Origin: Sphingobium sp. TCM1
GTDB lineage: Bacteria > Pseudomonadota > Alphaproteobacteria > Sphingomonadales > Sphingomonadaceae
DNA length: 64,000 nt
Direction of reading: 5' to 3'
Assembly (NCBI RefSeq): GCF_001650725.1
Contig: NZ_LXVX01000005.1
Span: forward strand, 248,001-312,000
The translations under genes were made by a program, and so were the position numbers. Of the stretch, positions 35,388-42,688 are shown piece by piece (within the stretch, counting starts at the first letter, position 1; every line of letters begins with the position of its first letter). The notes under the pieces were generated by a model. That model was given only the letters and a program-made list of their open reading frames with translations, had not been told where the DNA came from and did not search any database.

Positions 35388-36926
35388 CTAGTCGAGCGTA
35401 TCGAGGAAGCGCGCCGCCTGATCCCGCGTGGCGGCGCGGTCTTCCTGGGTCATCCGGTCCCAGTTGCGATAGGGCATGGCGAGCCGTGGATTGCGCGCGA
35501 GCATGCCCGCGTTGCGTGCCAGGAAATCCCAGTAAAGCGCGTTGAAGGGGCAGGCATCCTCGCCCACCCGGCGCTTCACATCATATCGGCACGCCCCGCA
35601 ATAGTCCGACATGCGGTTGATATAGGCGCCGCCCGACGCATAGGGCTTCGACGCCAGCAGGCCGCCATCCGCAAACTGGCTCATGCCCAGCGTGTTGGGC
35701 AGCTCGACCCATTCATAGGCGTCGGCATAGACCTCCAGATACCAGATATGCACCTGGTGCGGGTCGACCCCGGCCAGCAATGCGAAATTGCCGGTGATCA
35801 TCAGCCGCTGGATATGATGGGCATAGCCATGGTCGATGGTCTGGCCGATCGCCTGTGACAGGCAGTGCATGTCCGTCTCGCCGGTCCAGTAGAAGCCCGG
35901 CAGGTTGCGGGTCGCCCGCAGGGCATTGCGCTTGGCGTAGTCCGGCCCCTCAAGCCAATAGATGCCGCGCACATATTCGCGCCAGCCGATGATCTGCCGG
36001 ATAAAGCCCTCTGCCGCGTTCAGGGGCACTTTGCCCGCCCGATAGCGCGCCTCCACCTCCCGGCAGAGTTCCAGCGGGTCGAGCAGCCCGGCGTTGAGGT
36101 AGGGCGACAGGATCGAATGCCACAGGAACGGCTCGTCGGTCAGCATCGCATCCTGATAGTCGCCAAACCGTGGCAGCCCTTCGTCCAGGAAGCGCTTTTG
36201 CTGTCGTATCGCCTCGTCCCGCGTCACCGCGAAATGGAACTGGTCGAGCCGGCCGATATGGTCGCCGAAGCGTACCGCCACCATCTCCAGCACCGCCTGT
36301 GTCACGGCGTCGGGTCGGAAGCGGATCGGCCGGGGCATCAGCAGGTCGCGTGCGGGCGGGGGCTTGCGGTTCTCCGCGTCATAATTCCATTGTCCGCCCT
36401 CCGGCGCGCCTTCCTCGGTCAGCAGCAGCCCGGTCTTGCGGCGCATGTCGCGATAGAAATATTCCATCCGCAACTGGCGCCGCGCCGCCGCCCATGTGTC
36501 GAACTCCGCATGGGAACAGAGGAAGCGATCATCCTCATGGATGGTCACGGGAATGGCGAAGCACTCTTCCCACGCTTCCAGCATGGCGCGCACCCGCCAT
36601 TCGCCCGCCTCGGTCACATGGATGGCGCGGGGGCGGTGCCTTTCGATCGCACGGGCGACCTCGGCGGTGAAGCTGCCCCTGTTCGCGGGGTCGTCCAGCC
36701 GCACATAGTCGACTGTCCAGCCCAGCGCCCGCAGCGCCTCGGCATGATGACGCATGGCGGACAGGAGGAAGGCGATCTTCGCCTTGTGATGCCGCACGTA
36801 GGTGGTTTCGTCCGCCACCTCCATCATCAGCACGATGCTGTCCGCCTTGTCGGCATCGCGCAGCGCGGCGATGTCGGGTGTCAGCTGGTCGCCAAGGACC
36901 GGAATAAGAAGAGGGCCGTCGATCAT
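35388..36926 (-). CDS. FeS-cluster bacterial cryptochrome/(6-4) photolyase
   Basis: A 512-aa photolyase of the FeS-BCP (CryPro/PhrB) family. It starts MIDGPLLIPVLGDQLTPDI and contains the FAD-region blocks IRQIIGWREYVRGIYW, QRLMITGNFALLAGVDP and YEWVELPNTLGMSQFADGG. The four cluster cysteines are visible in DMHCLSQ, SDYCGACRYDV and EDACPFN. It repairs (6-4) photoproducts with light in characterised relatives. An in-frame GTG two codons earlier is an alternative start. Either way the start codon lies inside a 14-bp perfect hairpin, which may control translation. Confidence 0.92.
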   Translation of the reverse strand: MIDGPLLIPVLGDQLTPDIAALRDADKADSIVLMMEVADETTYVRHHKAKIAFLLSAMRHHAEALRALGWTVDYVRLDDPANRGSFTAEVARAIERHRPRAIHVTEAGEWRVRAMLEAWEECFAIPVTIHEDDRFLCSHAEFDTWAAARRQLRMEYFYRDMRRKTGLLLTEEGAPEGGQWNYDAENRKPPPARDLLMPRPIRFRPDAVTQAVLEMVAVRFGDHIGRLDQFHFAVTRDEAIRQQKRFLDEGLPRFGDYQDAMLTDEPFLWHSILSPYLNAGLLDPLELCREVEARYRAGKVPLNAAEGFIRQIIGWREYVRGIYWLEGPDYAKRNALRATRNLPGFYWTGETDMHCLSQAIGQTIDHGYAHHIQRLMITGNFALLAGVDPHQVHIWYLEVYADAYEWVELPNTLGMSQFADGGLLASKPYASGGAYINRMSDYCGACRYDVKRRVGEDACPFNALYWDFLARNAGMLARNPRLAMPYRNWDRMTQEDRAATRDQAARFLDTLD

Positions 36927-36949
36927 CCCCACGGAATGATCGACGGCCC
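36913..36949 (-). promoter_or_regulatory. 14-bp perfect hairpin sequestering the photolyase start codon
   Basis: On the minus strand GGGCCGTCGATCAT, a 9-nt loop TCCGTGGGG and ATGATCGACGGCCC. The right arm is the photolyase ATG and its next codons. The tail TCTTCTTATT is T-rich, so the same hairpin could terminate the upstream helicase transcript. It starts 30 bp after the helicase stop. Confidence 0.7.
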
Positions 36950-36978
36950 GCCTTTATCCTACATGCCCGAAAGGGAAA

Positions 36979-38730
36979 TCAGCGCGGCTTGCGCGGTCCG
37001 CCGGGGCCGCCCGGGCGCTTCGGTCCGCCCTTGAACGGACGGGGGGCATAGCCGCCCGGACCGCCCGGACGCGGGCCGCGATCATTGGGACGGGCGCCCT
37101 GGCGCTTATGCTCGCGCGCCTGTTCGCGCGGCGCGCCGTCGATGGCCTCGAACGCCACGTCGGCGCCTTCGTCATTCGCTTCGCCGGTGCGCTTGACCGA
37201 CGCGATGAAGCGGCTCGCGATCGCCTTCGGGATTTCGAACATCGTCTCGTTGGTGGTGATGCGGATCGCGCCGATATCCTGGCGCGACACATGGCCGCGA
37301 CGGCAGATCAGCGGCAGGATCCAGCGCGGGTCGGCATTCTGGCGACGGCCGATGTCCATGCGGAACCACTGCGTGTCCTCGAATCCCGGACGCGGCCCTT
37401 CCTGGCGCACGGGCGCCTCGCTGCGGTCCAGCAGTTCCTCTGGGGCCGGCAGCGCAGCGCGGGCGCTCCTGACCAGCATGGCGGCGATTTCCTTGGCGCT
37501 CTTCTCGGCCAGCAGTTCGGCGCCCAGCGCCCAATCGGCCTCGTCCAGTTCCGCCTTCTCCATCAGGCTGGTGCGCAGCCGGGCATTGTCCTGCTCCAGA
37601 ATCGCTTCCCTGCTCGGCGGGTTGCCCCATTCGACCGGGATCTTCGCGCCCCGCAGCATCGATTCGACGCGGCGGCGACGCGGATAGGGCACGATCAGCA
37701 CGGCGGTGCCCTTCTTGCCCGCACGTCCGGTGCGGCCCGAACGGTGCTGCATCGTCTCGGCGTCGCGCGGCAGCTCGACATGGACGACCAGCGACAGAGA
37801 GGGTAGATCGATGCCGCGCGCGGCGACGTCGGTCGCGACGCACACCCGCGCCCGCTTGTCGCGCAACGCCTGCAACGCATGGTTGCGTTCATTCTGGCTA
37901 TGCTCGCCCGACAGCGCCACGGCGGCAAAGCCGCGCTCGGTCAGGCTGCTGTGCAGATGCCGCACATTGTCGCGCGTGGCGCAGAACAGGATCGCCGTTT
38001 CCGCCTCATGATAGCGCAGCAGGTTGACCACCGCATTCTCGATGTCGGACGGGGCGACCGTCACCGCCTGATAGCTGATGTCGCCATGGCCGCGCTCTTC
38101 GCTCATGGTCGAAATGCGCAGCGCGTCGCGCTGGTAGCGCTTGGCCAGTGCCACGATCGGCTTGGGCATGGTGGCCGAGAAGAGGAGGGTGCGGCGGCTT
38201 TCCGGCGCGCCGTCGAGAATCTCCTCCAGATCCTCGCGGAAGCCCATGTCCAGCATCTCGTCGGCTTCATCGAGCACGACGGATCGCACGGCCGACAGGT
38301 CCAGCGCGCCGCGCTCCAGATGGTCGCGCAGGCGGCCCGGCGTACCGACGACGATATGGGTGCCGTGGCTCAGGTTGCGGCGTTCCTTGGCGGCGTCCAT
38401 ACCGCCCACGCAGGTCGCGATGCGCGCGCGCGCGGCACCGTACAGCCATTCCAGTTCGCGGCTGACCTGCAACGCCAGTTCGCGCGTCGGCGCGATCACC
38501 AGCGCCAGCGGCTTTTCCGGCATGGGGAGGCGGTCGGCGTCGCCCAGCAGTTCGCCCGCCATGGCGAGGCCGAAGGCGACGGTCTTGCCCGATCCGGTCT
38601 GCGCCGACACCAGCAGGTCGCGCCCATGCGCTTCTTCCTGCGTGACTTCGCTCTGGACGGGGGTCAGCGCCTCATAGCCCTTGGCGGTCAACGCCTGCGA
38701 CAGGAGAGCGGGGAGAGTTTCAAATGCCAT
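36979..38730 (-). CDS. DEAD-box RNA helicase with DbpA-type RNA-binding domain
   Basis: A 583-aa helicase. It has the Q motif (YEALTPVQSEV), Walker A SAQTGSGKTVAF, PTRELALQ, TPGRLRDHL, DEAD box VVLDEADEMLDMG, SATMP, and HRSGRTGRAGKKG. A DbpA-like RNA-binding domain follows (DTQWFRMDIGRRQNADPRWI), then a Gly/Pro/Arg-rich disordered tail. It probably acts in ribosome assembly or RNA decay. Two ATGs compete (38730 and 38745); I choose MAFETLPALLSQAL at 38730 because it opens the conserved part. Neither has a strong Shine-Dalgarno. Confidence 0.94.
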   Translation of the reverse strand: MAFETLPALLSQALTAKGYEALTPVQSEVTQEEAHGRDLLVSAQTGSGKTVAFGLAMAGELLGDADRLPMPEKPLALVIAPTRELALQVSRELEWLYGAARARIATCVGGMDAAKERRNLSHGTHIVVGTPGRLRDHLERGALDLSAVRSVVLDEADEMLDMGFREDLEEILDGAPESRRTLLFSATMPKPIVALAKRYQRDALRISTMSEERGHGDISYQAVTVAPSDIENAVVNLLRYHEAETAILFCATRDNVRHLHSSLTERGFAAVALSGEHSQNERNHALQALRDKRARVCVATDVAARGIDLPSLSLVVHVELPRDAETMQHRSGRTGRAGKKGTAVLIVPYPRRRRVESMLRGAKIPVEWGNPPSREAILEQDNARLRTSLMEKAELDEADWALGAELLAEKSAKEIAAMLVRSARAALPAPEELLDRSEAPVRQEGPRPGFEDTQWFRMDIGRRQNADPRWILPLICRRGHVSRQDIGAIRITTNETMFEIPKAIASRFIASVKRTGEANDEGADVAFEAIDGAPREQAREHKRQGARPNDRGPRPGGPGGYAPRPFKGGPKRPGGPGGPRKPR

Positions 38731-38839
38731 ATTTTTGTTTTCCATCGGTAAAAGCGACCCGCCATTCCCGACGGATACGAAAGACCGTTCATGCTTCCGC
38801 ACGGGAAGCCCGAAGGCAGGTCAGGCCTCCGGTTCCAAA

Positions 38840-38963
38840 ATCCTCCCCTGCAAGGGGAGGGGGACCGCCCGCCTGGCGGGTGGTGAGGGGTGTCCCCCTG
38901 TCGAGAGAGGAGCACCCCTCCGTCAGCACTGCGTGCCGCCATCGCCCCCGAACAGGGGAGGAT
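38840..38963. repeat. Composite palindromic intergenic repeat (about 124 bp)
   Basis: The element opens with ATCCTCCCCTGCAAGGGGAG and closes with ACAGGGGAGGAT, so its ends are inverted copies. Inside are GCCCGCCTGGCGGGTGG and GGGGTGTCCCCC hairpins. It resembles the large palindromic repeats dispersed in alphaproteobacterial intergenic regions. It lies between the helicase promoter region and the rplA terminator. Confidence 0.65.
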
Positions 38964-38968
38964 GATTC

Positions 38969-39014
38969 AAAAAACAGGAAGGCCTCCTTCCCACGTTCCC
39001 GAGGAAGGAGGCCT
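38969..39014 (-). terminator. Terminator of the nusG-rplK-rplA region
   Basis: On the minus strand AGGCCTCCTTCC and GGAAGGAGGCCT form a 12-bp stem around a GTTCCCG-type loop, followed by TTTTTT. It lies 24 bp after the rplA stop. Confidence 0.9.
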
Positions 39015-39037
39015 GCCTATCATCTATAGCGCAAAAA

Positions 39038-39736
39038 TCAGATCGAGGCGACTTCCGCCACGTCGACCTTGACGCCCGGGCCCATCGAGGACGACAGGGC
39101 GATCTTGCGGACATATTTGCCCTTCGAACCCGACGGCTTCGCCTTGACGATCGCGTCAACGAAGGCGTCGAAATTCTTGCGCAGGTCTTCGGCCGAGAAG
39201 CTCGCCTTGCCGAGGCCAGCATGGATGATGCCCGCCTTTTCGACGCGGAATTCGATCTGGCCGCCCTTGGCAGCCTTGACCGCTTCGGCGACGTTCGGGG
39301 TGACCGTGCCCAGCTTCGGGTTCGGCATCAGGCCCTTGGGACCAAGCACCTTGCCCAGGCGACCCACCAGACCCATCATGTCGGGGGTGGCGATCACGCG
39401 CTGGAAGTCGATGTTGCCGGCCTGGATCGATTCGAGCAGGTCTTCGGCGCCCACGACGTCGGCGCCAGCGGCGGTCGCTGCATCAGCCTTGTCGCCACGG
39501 GCGAACACGGCGACGCGGACGTCCTTGCCGGTGCCGGCGGGCAGGGTGACGACGCCACGGACCATCTGGTCGGCGTGACGCGGATCGACGCCCAGGTTGA
39601 TCGCGATTTCGACGCTTTCGTCGAACTTGGCGGTCGCGTGGGTCTTGATCAGGCCCAGCGCTTCGTTGACGCCGTGCAGCTTTTCCTTGTCAATGGCAGT
39701 GGCCAGGGCCTTCGCCTTCTTCGTCAGCTTTGCCAT
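39038..39736 (-). CDS. rplA: 50S ribosomal protein uL1
   Basis: A 232-aa L1-stalk protein. Typical sequence includes [20 protein letters not shown], then [20 protein letters not shown] and [15 protein letters not shown] motif (here [19 protein letters not shown]). L1 usually represses its own operon by binding the leader mRNA. rplK is 4 bp upstream on the same strand, and a strong terminator follows. Confidence 0.99.
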   Translation of the reverse strand: MAKLTKKAKALATAIDKEKLHGVNEALGLIKTHATAKFDESVEIAINLGVDPRHADQMVRGVVTLPAGTGKDVRVAVFARGDKADAATAAGADVVGAEDLLESIQAGNIDFQRVIATPDMMGLVGRLGKVLGPKGLMPNPKLGTVTPNVAEAVKAAKGGQIEFRVEKAGIIHAGLGKASFSAEDLRKNFDAFVDAIVKAKPSGSKGKYVRKIALSSSMGPGVKVDVAEVASI

Positions 39737-39740
39737 GGTC

Positions 39741-40172
39741 TTAGCCCTCCACCACTTCGAGGCCCATCGCGCGAGCGGAGCCTTCGATGATCTTCGTCGC
39801 CGCGTCGATGTCGTTCGCGTTCAGGTCGACCATCTTGGTCTGCGCGATTTCGGCGAGCTGGGCGCGGGTGATCTTGCCGGCGACGACCTTGCCCGGTTCC
39901 TTGGAACCCGACTTCAGGTTGACGGCCTTCTTGATCAGATAGGTGGCCGGCGGCTGCTTCGTCACGAAGGTGAAGGAGCGGTCCGCATAGACGGTGATTA
40001 TGGTCGGCAGCGGGGTGCCCTTTTCCATCTTTTCCGTCGAGGCGTTGAACGCCTTGCAGAATTCCATGATGTTCACGCCGCGCTGACCCAGGGCAGGGCC
40101 GATGGGCGGCGAGGGGTTGGCGGCTCCGGCGGGCACCTGGAGCTTGATATAGCCCGTAATCTTCTTGGCCAT
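39741..40172 (-). CDS. rplK: 50S ribosomal protein uL11
   Basis: A 143-aa protein of the GTPase-associated centre. It begins [20 protein letters not shown] and continues [20 protein letters not shown], the proline-rich N-terminal domain, with a C-terminal rRNA-binding domain ([20 protein letters not shown]). The ATG at 40170-40172 is chosen over one 6 nt upstream by conservation. The 275-bp spacer up to nusG holds the nusG terminator and a small leader hairpin (GGCCTT/AAGGCC near 40240), with no clear promoter hexamers to my eye. Confidence 0.99.
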   Translation of the reverse strand: MAKKITGYIKLQVPAGAANPSPPIGPALGQRGVNIMEFCKAFNASTEKMEKGTPLPTIITVYADRSFTFVTKQPPATYLIKKAVNLKSGSKEPGKVVAGKITRAQLAEIAQTKMVDLNANDIDAATKIIEGSARAMGLEVVEG

Positions 40173-40391
40173 GTTCACTCACTCTGTAGCTGGCGGATCT
40201 GCGAACATATCCGCCGGTTCAAGTTTAGCGGTCGAACGGCCTTCCGAAAAAGGCCTCCCGCACATGTCCGGCCACCTTGGGGGCAGCACGGAAGCGCGGG
40301 CCTATAGCGATGTTCCGGTCCAAAGGGAAGGGGGCTTGCGAAAAAGGAAGCTGAACCCCCGGCGCAGCCCCCGGTCGGTGAGAATTCCAGC

Positions 40392-40438
40392 AAAAAGGGC
40401 CGCCGGCCCGGTGGCTGGCGACCCTTTTGCAATCCGCG
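40392..40438 (-). terminator. Terminator downstream of nusG
   Basis: On the minus strand AAAAGGGTCGCC pairs with GGCGGCCCTTTTT (one G-U) around a CC-rich loop, ending in the T-tract. It begins 10 bp after the nusG stop and separates secE-nusG from rplKA. Confidence 0.82.
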
Positions 40439-40447
40439 ATGCGGCTC

Positions 40448-40984
40448 TTACTTCGACAGTTCGACCTGCTCGAAGTCCAGTTCGACCGGGGTGGCGCGAC
40501 CGAAGATCGACACCGACACCTTGACCCGGTTCTTTTCGAAATCCAGTTCCTCGACCACGCCGTTGAAGCTGGCGAAGGGGCCGTCGAGCACCTTGACGCT
40601 GTCGCCGATCTCGTAATCGACATTGACCTTGTGCTTGGGGGCGGCTTCGGCTTCCTTCTGGGCGCCGAAATAGCGGGCGGCGTCGCTTTCGCTGATCGCC
40701 TGCGGCTTGCCGCTCGAGCCCAGGAAACCCGTCACCTTGGGCGTGTTCTTCACCAGGTGGTAGATGTCGTCGTTCATGTTCAGCTTGGCGAGGACATAGC
40801 CGGGCATGAACTTGCGCTCGACCTGCACCTTCTTGCCGCGCTTCACTTCGGTCACGGTCTCGGTGGGCACCTCGACCTGCTCGACCAACTGGGAGAGGCC
40901 CATGCGCTCGGCTTCGGACAGGATCGATTCCTTGACCTTGTTCTCGAAGCCCGAATAGGCGTGGATGATGTACCAGCGCGCCAT
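40448..40984 (-). CDS. nusG: Transcription termination/antitermination protein NusG
   Basis: A 178-aa transcription elongation factor. The NGN domain begins ARWYIIHAYSGFENKVKESI and contains KFMPGYVLAKLNMNDDIYHL and VTGFLGSSGKPQ. The KOW domain holds DYEIGDSVKVLDGPFASFNG. It binds RNA polymerase and couples it to Rho or ribosomes. It follows secE, separated by a 115-bp spacer with two identical hairpins. Confidence 0.98.
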   Translation of the reverse strand: MARWYIIHAYSGFENKVKESILSEAERMGLSQLVEQVEVPTETVTEVKRGKKVQVERKFMPGYVLAKLNMNDDIYHLVKNTPKVTGFLGSSGKPQAISESDAARYFGAQKEAEAAPKHKVNVDYEIGDSVKVLDGPFASFNGVVEELDFEKNRVKVSVSIFGRATPVELDFEQVELSK

Positions 40985-41008
40985 GTTACCGTTTCAAACT
41001 CCCACAGA

Positions 41009-41071
41009 GCGATTTCACTTGAGAAATCGCGCCAATCAAACTCGCGTCTGCGATTTCACTTGAGAAATCGC
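41009..41071 (-). repeat. Two tandem copies of a hairpin element in the secE-nusG spacer
   Basis: GCGATTTCACTTGAGAAATC plus GC occurs at 41009-41030 and again at 41050-41071, 41 bp apart. Each is a perfect 8-bp inverted repeat (GCGATTTC/GAAATCGC) with a 6-nt loop. Both are followed by near-identical GsCAATCAA. They lie in the mRNA between secE and nusG. Confidence 0.85.
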
Positions 41072-41099
41072 GGCAATCAAGAACCCAGGCCCGGCAATA

Positions 41100-41306
41100 T
41101 CAGGCCTGACCGGCGGCGAGGCCCAGCAGCCACTGGACGATCGCGCCGAAGAACGTGTCGATGCCGAAGAAGAAGAGGCCCAGCAGCGTGGTCATGATGA
41201 CGACCATAACGCCGGTCATGACCGTCTCGCGGCCAGTCGGCCAGACGATCTTGGATGCCTCGGTCTTCACCTGATTGACGAATTCGCCGGGAGAAACCTT
41301 CGCCAT
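41100..41306 (-). CDS. secE: Preprotein translocase subunit SecE
   Basis: A 68-aa single-span SecE. It begins MAKVSPGEFVNQVKTEASKI with the conserved amphipathic VWPTGRETVMTG segment, then one membrane helix (VMVVIMTTLLGLFFFGIDTFF). It partners SecY and SecG in the inner membrane. The ATG at 41304-41306 is fixed by the family N-terminus; longer in-frame sequence runs towards the tRNA gene. It lies between tRNA-Trp and nusG, the standard order. Confidence 0.97.
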   Translation of the reverse strand: MAKVSPGEFVNQVKTEASKIVWPTGRETVMTGVMVVIMTTLLGLFFFGIDTFFGAIVQWLLGLAAGQA

Positions 41307-41477
41307 CGCCTGCCTTCTCAAACTTCGATACCAACGCCAATTCGCGAAGCAACAGTCCGCCCTCCCGATCCCGCCCTGTCTGGCGTCCGGGGGTGCGGCC
41401 GCTTGCTCCGCGACCAATTTCGCCTGCGGACTTAGCCGCGAACCCTTTGCAATTCAAGGGTTCGCGGCCAGTTCGCT

Positions 41478-41553
41478 TGGCAGGAGTGGAGGGACTCGAA
41501 CCCACGGCATTCGGTTTTGGAGACCGACGCTCTACCAACTGAGCTACACTCCT
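41478..41553 (-). tRNA. trnW: tRNA-Trp (anticodon CCA)
   Basis: The minus strand folds as a tRNA. The acceptor is AGGAGTG paired with CACTCCT, the D-arm is GCTC-AGTTGGTA-GAGC, and the anticodon loop is CTCCAAA with anticodon CCA. The T-arm contains GTTCGAGTC. Discriminator G and an encoded CCA (41478-41480) follow. It precedes secE, as in most proteobacteria. Confidence 0.97.
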
Positions 41554-41616
41554 GCACTGGCCCTAGCCAGCGAAGGAGGGCGCTTTAGCGTGGCAGGAAG
41601 GGGAGGGCAAGCGCCA

Positions 41617-42537
41617 TTATGCGGCTTTTTGCATCGGCCCGGCCACCTGCGTGTCGGCGCTGGTCTGCCGCTCCGCCTCGGCGTTGATCTGCGCGCCCAG
41701 CAGCACGACATAGGCGGAAGCAAACAGCCAGAGTTGCAGCACCACCACGGCGCCCAGCGAACCGTAGGTTTCGTTGTAGTTGCCGAAGCGCGAGACATAG
41801 AAGGACACGCCCAGAGTCACCAGCAGCCAGCAGACCGTGGCCGTGGCCGATCCGACCGTCAGCCATTGCCACTGCGCCTTGCGCCGGTTCGGACCGAACC
41901 GGTATATGAGCGCGAAGATCAGGCTGGCGAGCAGGCCCGCGCAGACCCATGTCACCGCCTTGATCGCCAGGAGAACCCCCGATCCCCAGCCGGTGAGCAG
42001 CGTCTGGATCAGGCCAATGACCGTCGCGGTGACGACCCCCGACACGACGACCAGCACGGCCGAGAAAGTGATGCCGATCGACACGCGGTAGAAGGCGATG
42101 ATCCCGCGTTCTTCCTTCCGCGCATAGACGATGTTGAGCGCCTCCATGATCGCCGAGGCGGCGCGAGTGGCGCCATAGAGGGCGAGGCTCAGCGCCAGCA
42201 CCAGGCCGAGGCCGGTCGTGCCCTTGGCGGCCGATACGACGCCCATCAACTGGTCATTGATGATGGTCGCCGCATCGCGGGGCACCACGGTGATGATGGC
42301 GGCCATGTGCCGCTGCACCAGCGCGGGATCGCCGATCAGGCCATAGGTCAGCACCACCGCCGCCAGCAGCGGCGCGATCGACAGGAAGGCGTAATAGGCG
42401 ACGCCCGCCGACAACAGCCCCAGATGATTGGCGAACGTGGCGATCCAGACGCGCTTCGATATCTCCCACCAGGCACGTGGCGGGATCTTCCACGGCGCAT
42501 CGACATGCACCTGTTGCGCTATCCTTATGCTCATCAT
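41617..42537 (-). CDS. YihY/BrkB family inner-membrane protein
   Basis: A 306-aa membrane protein of the YihY family (once called RNase BN). It begins MMSIRIAQQVHVDAPWKIPP, and the hallmark LSAGVAYYAFLSIAPLLAA lies at about residues 42-60. Six hydrophobic helices follow, with YNETYGSLGAVVVLQLWLF near the end. The function of the family is unclear. Two adjacent ATGs at 42532-42537 follow GGGGCG; either may start. It is followed by the tRNA-Trp gene. Confidence 0.9.
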   Translation of the reverse strand: MMSIRIAQQVHVDAPWKIPPRAWWEISKRVWIATFANHLGLLSAGVAYYAFLSIAPLLAAVVLTYGLIGDPALVQRHMAAIITVVPRDAATIINDQLMGVVSAAKGTTGLGLVLALSLALYGATRAASAIMEALNIVYARKEERGIIAFYRVSIGITFSAVLVVVSGVVTATVIGLIQTLLTGWGSGVLLAIKAVTWVCAGLLASLIFALIYRFGPNRRKAQWQWLTVGSATATVCWLLVTLGVSFYVSRFGNYNETYGSLGAVVVLQLWLFASAYVVLLGAQINAEAERQTSADTQVAGPMQKAA

Positions 42538-42629
42538 CGCCCCTTGCCGTTGATCGGGGCAAGCGCGCGAAGGGGAAGGCTGGTTCCATGCGGCAGCGGA
42601 TGCCGCCCGCCGCCCGACATGACGAGCAG

Positions 42630-42666
42630 AAAAAAGGGGCGCCCTTCCGAATGGAAGAGCGCCCCC
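42630..42666 (-). terminator. Terminator of the TonB-dependent receptor gene
   Basis: On the minus strand GGGGGCGCTCTTCC pairs with GGAAGGGCGCCCC around ATTC, followed by TTTTTTC. It starts 23 bp after the receptor stop codon. Confidence 0.88.
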
Positions 42667-42688
42667 GCGATCGGTCATGCGCGGACGA

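Noticed and set aside
41009..41071. CRISPR-like array because of repeated palindromic units.
   Set aside because: Only two copies with a short spacer, no further repeats and no cas genes; it is a tandem hairpin in an operon spacer.
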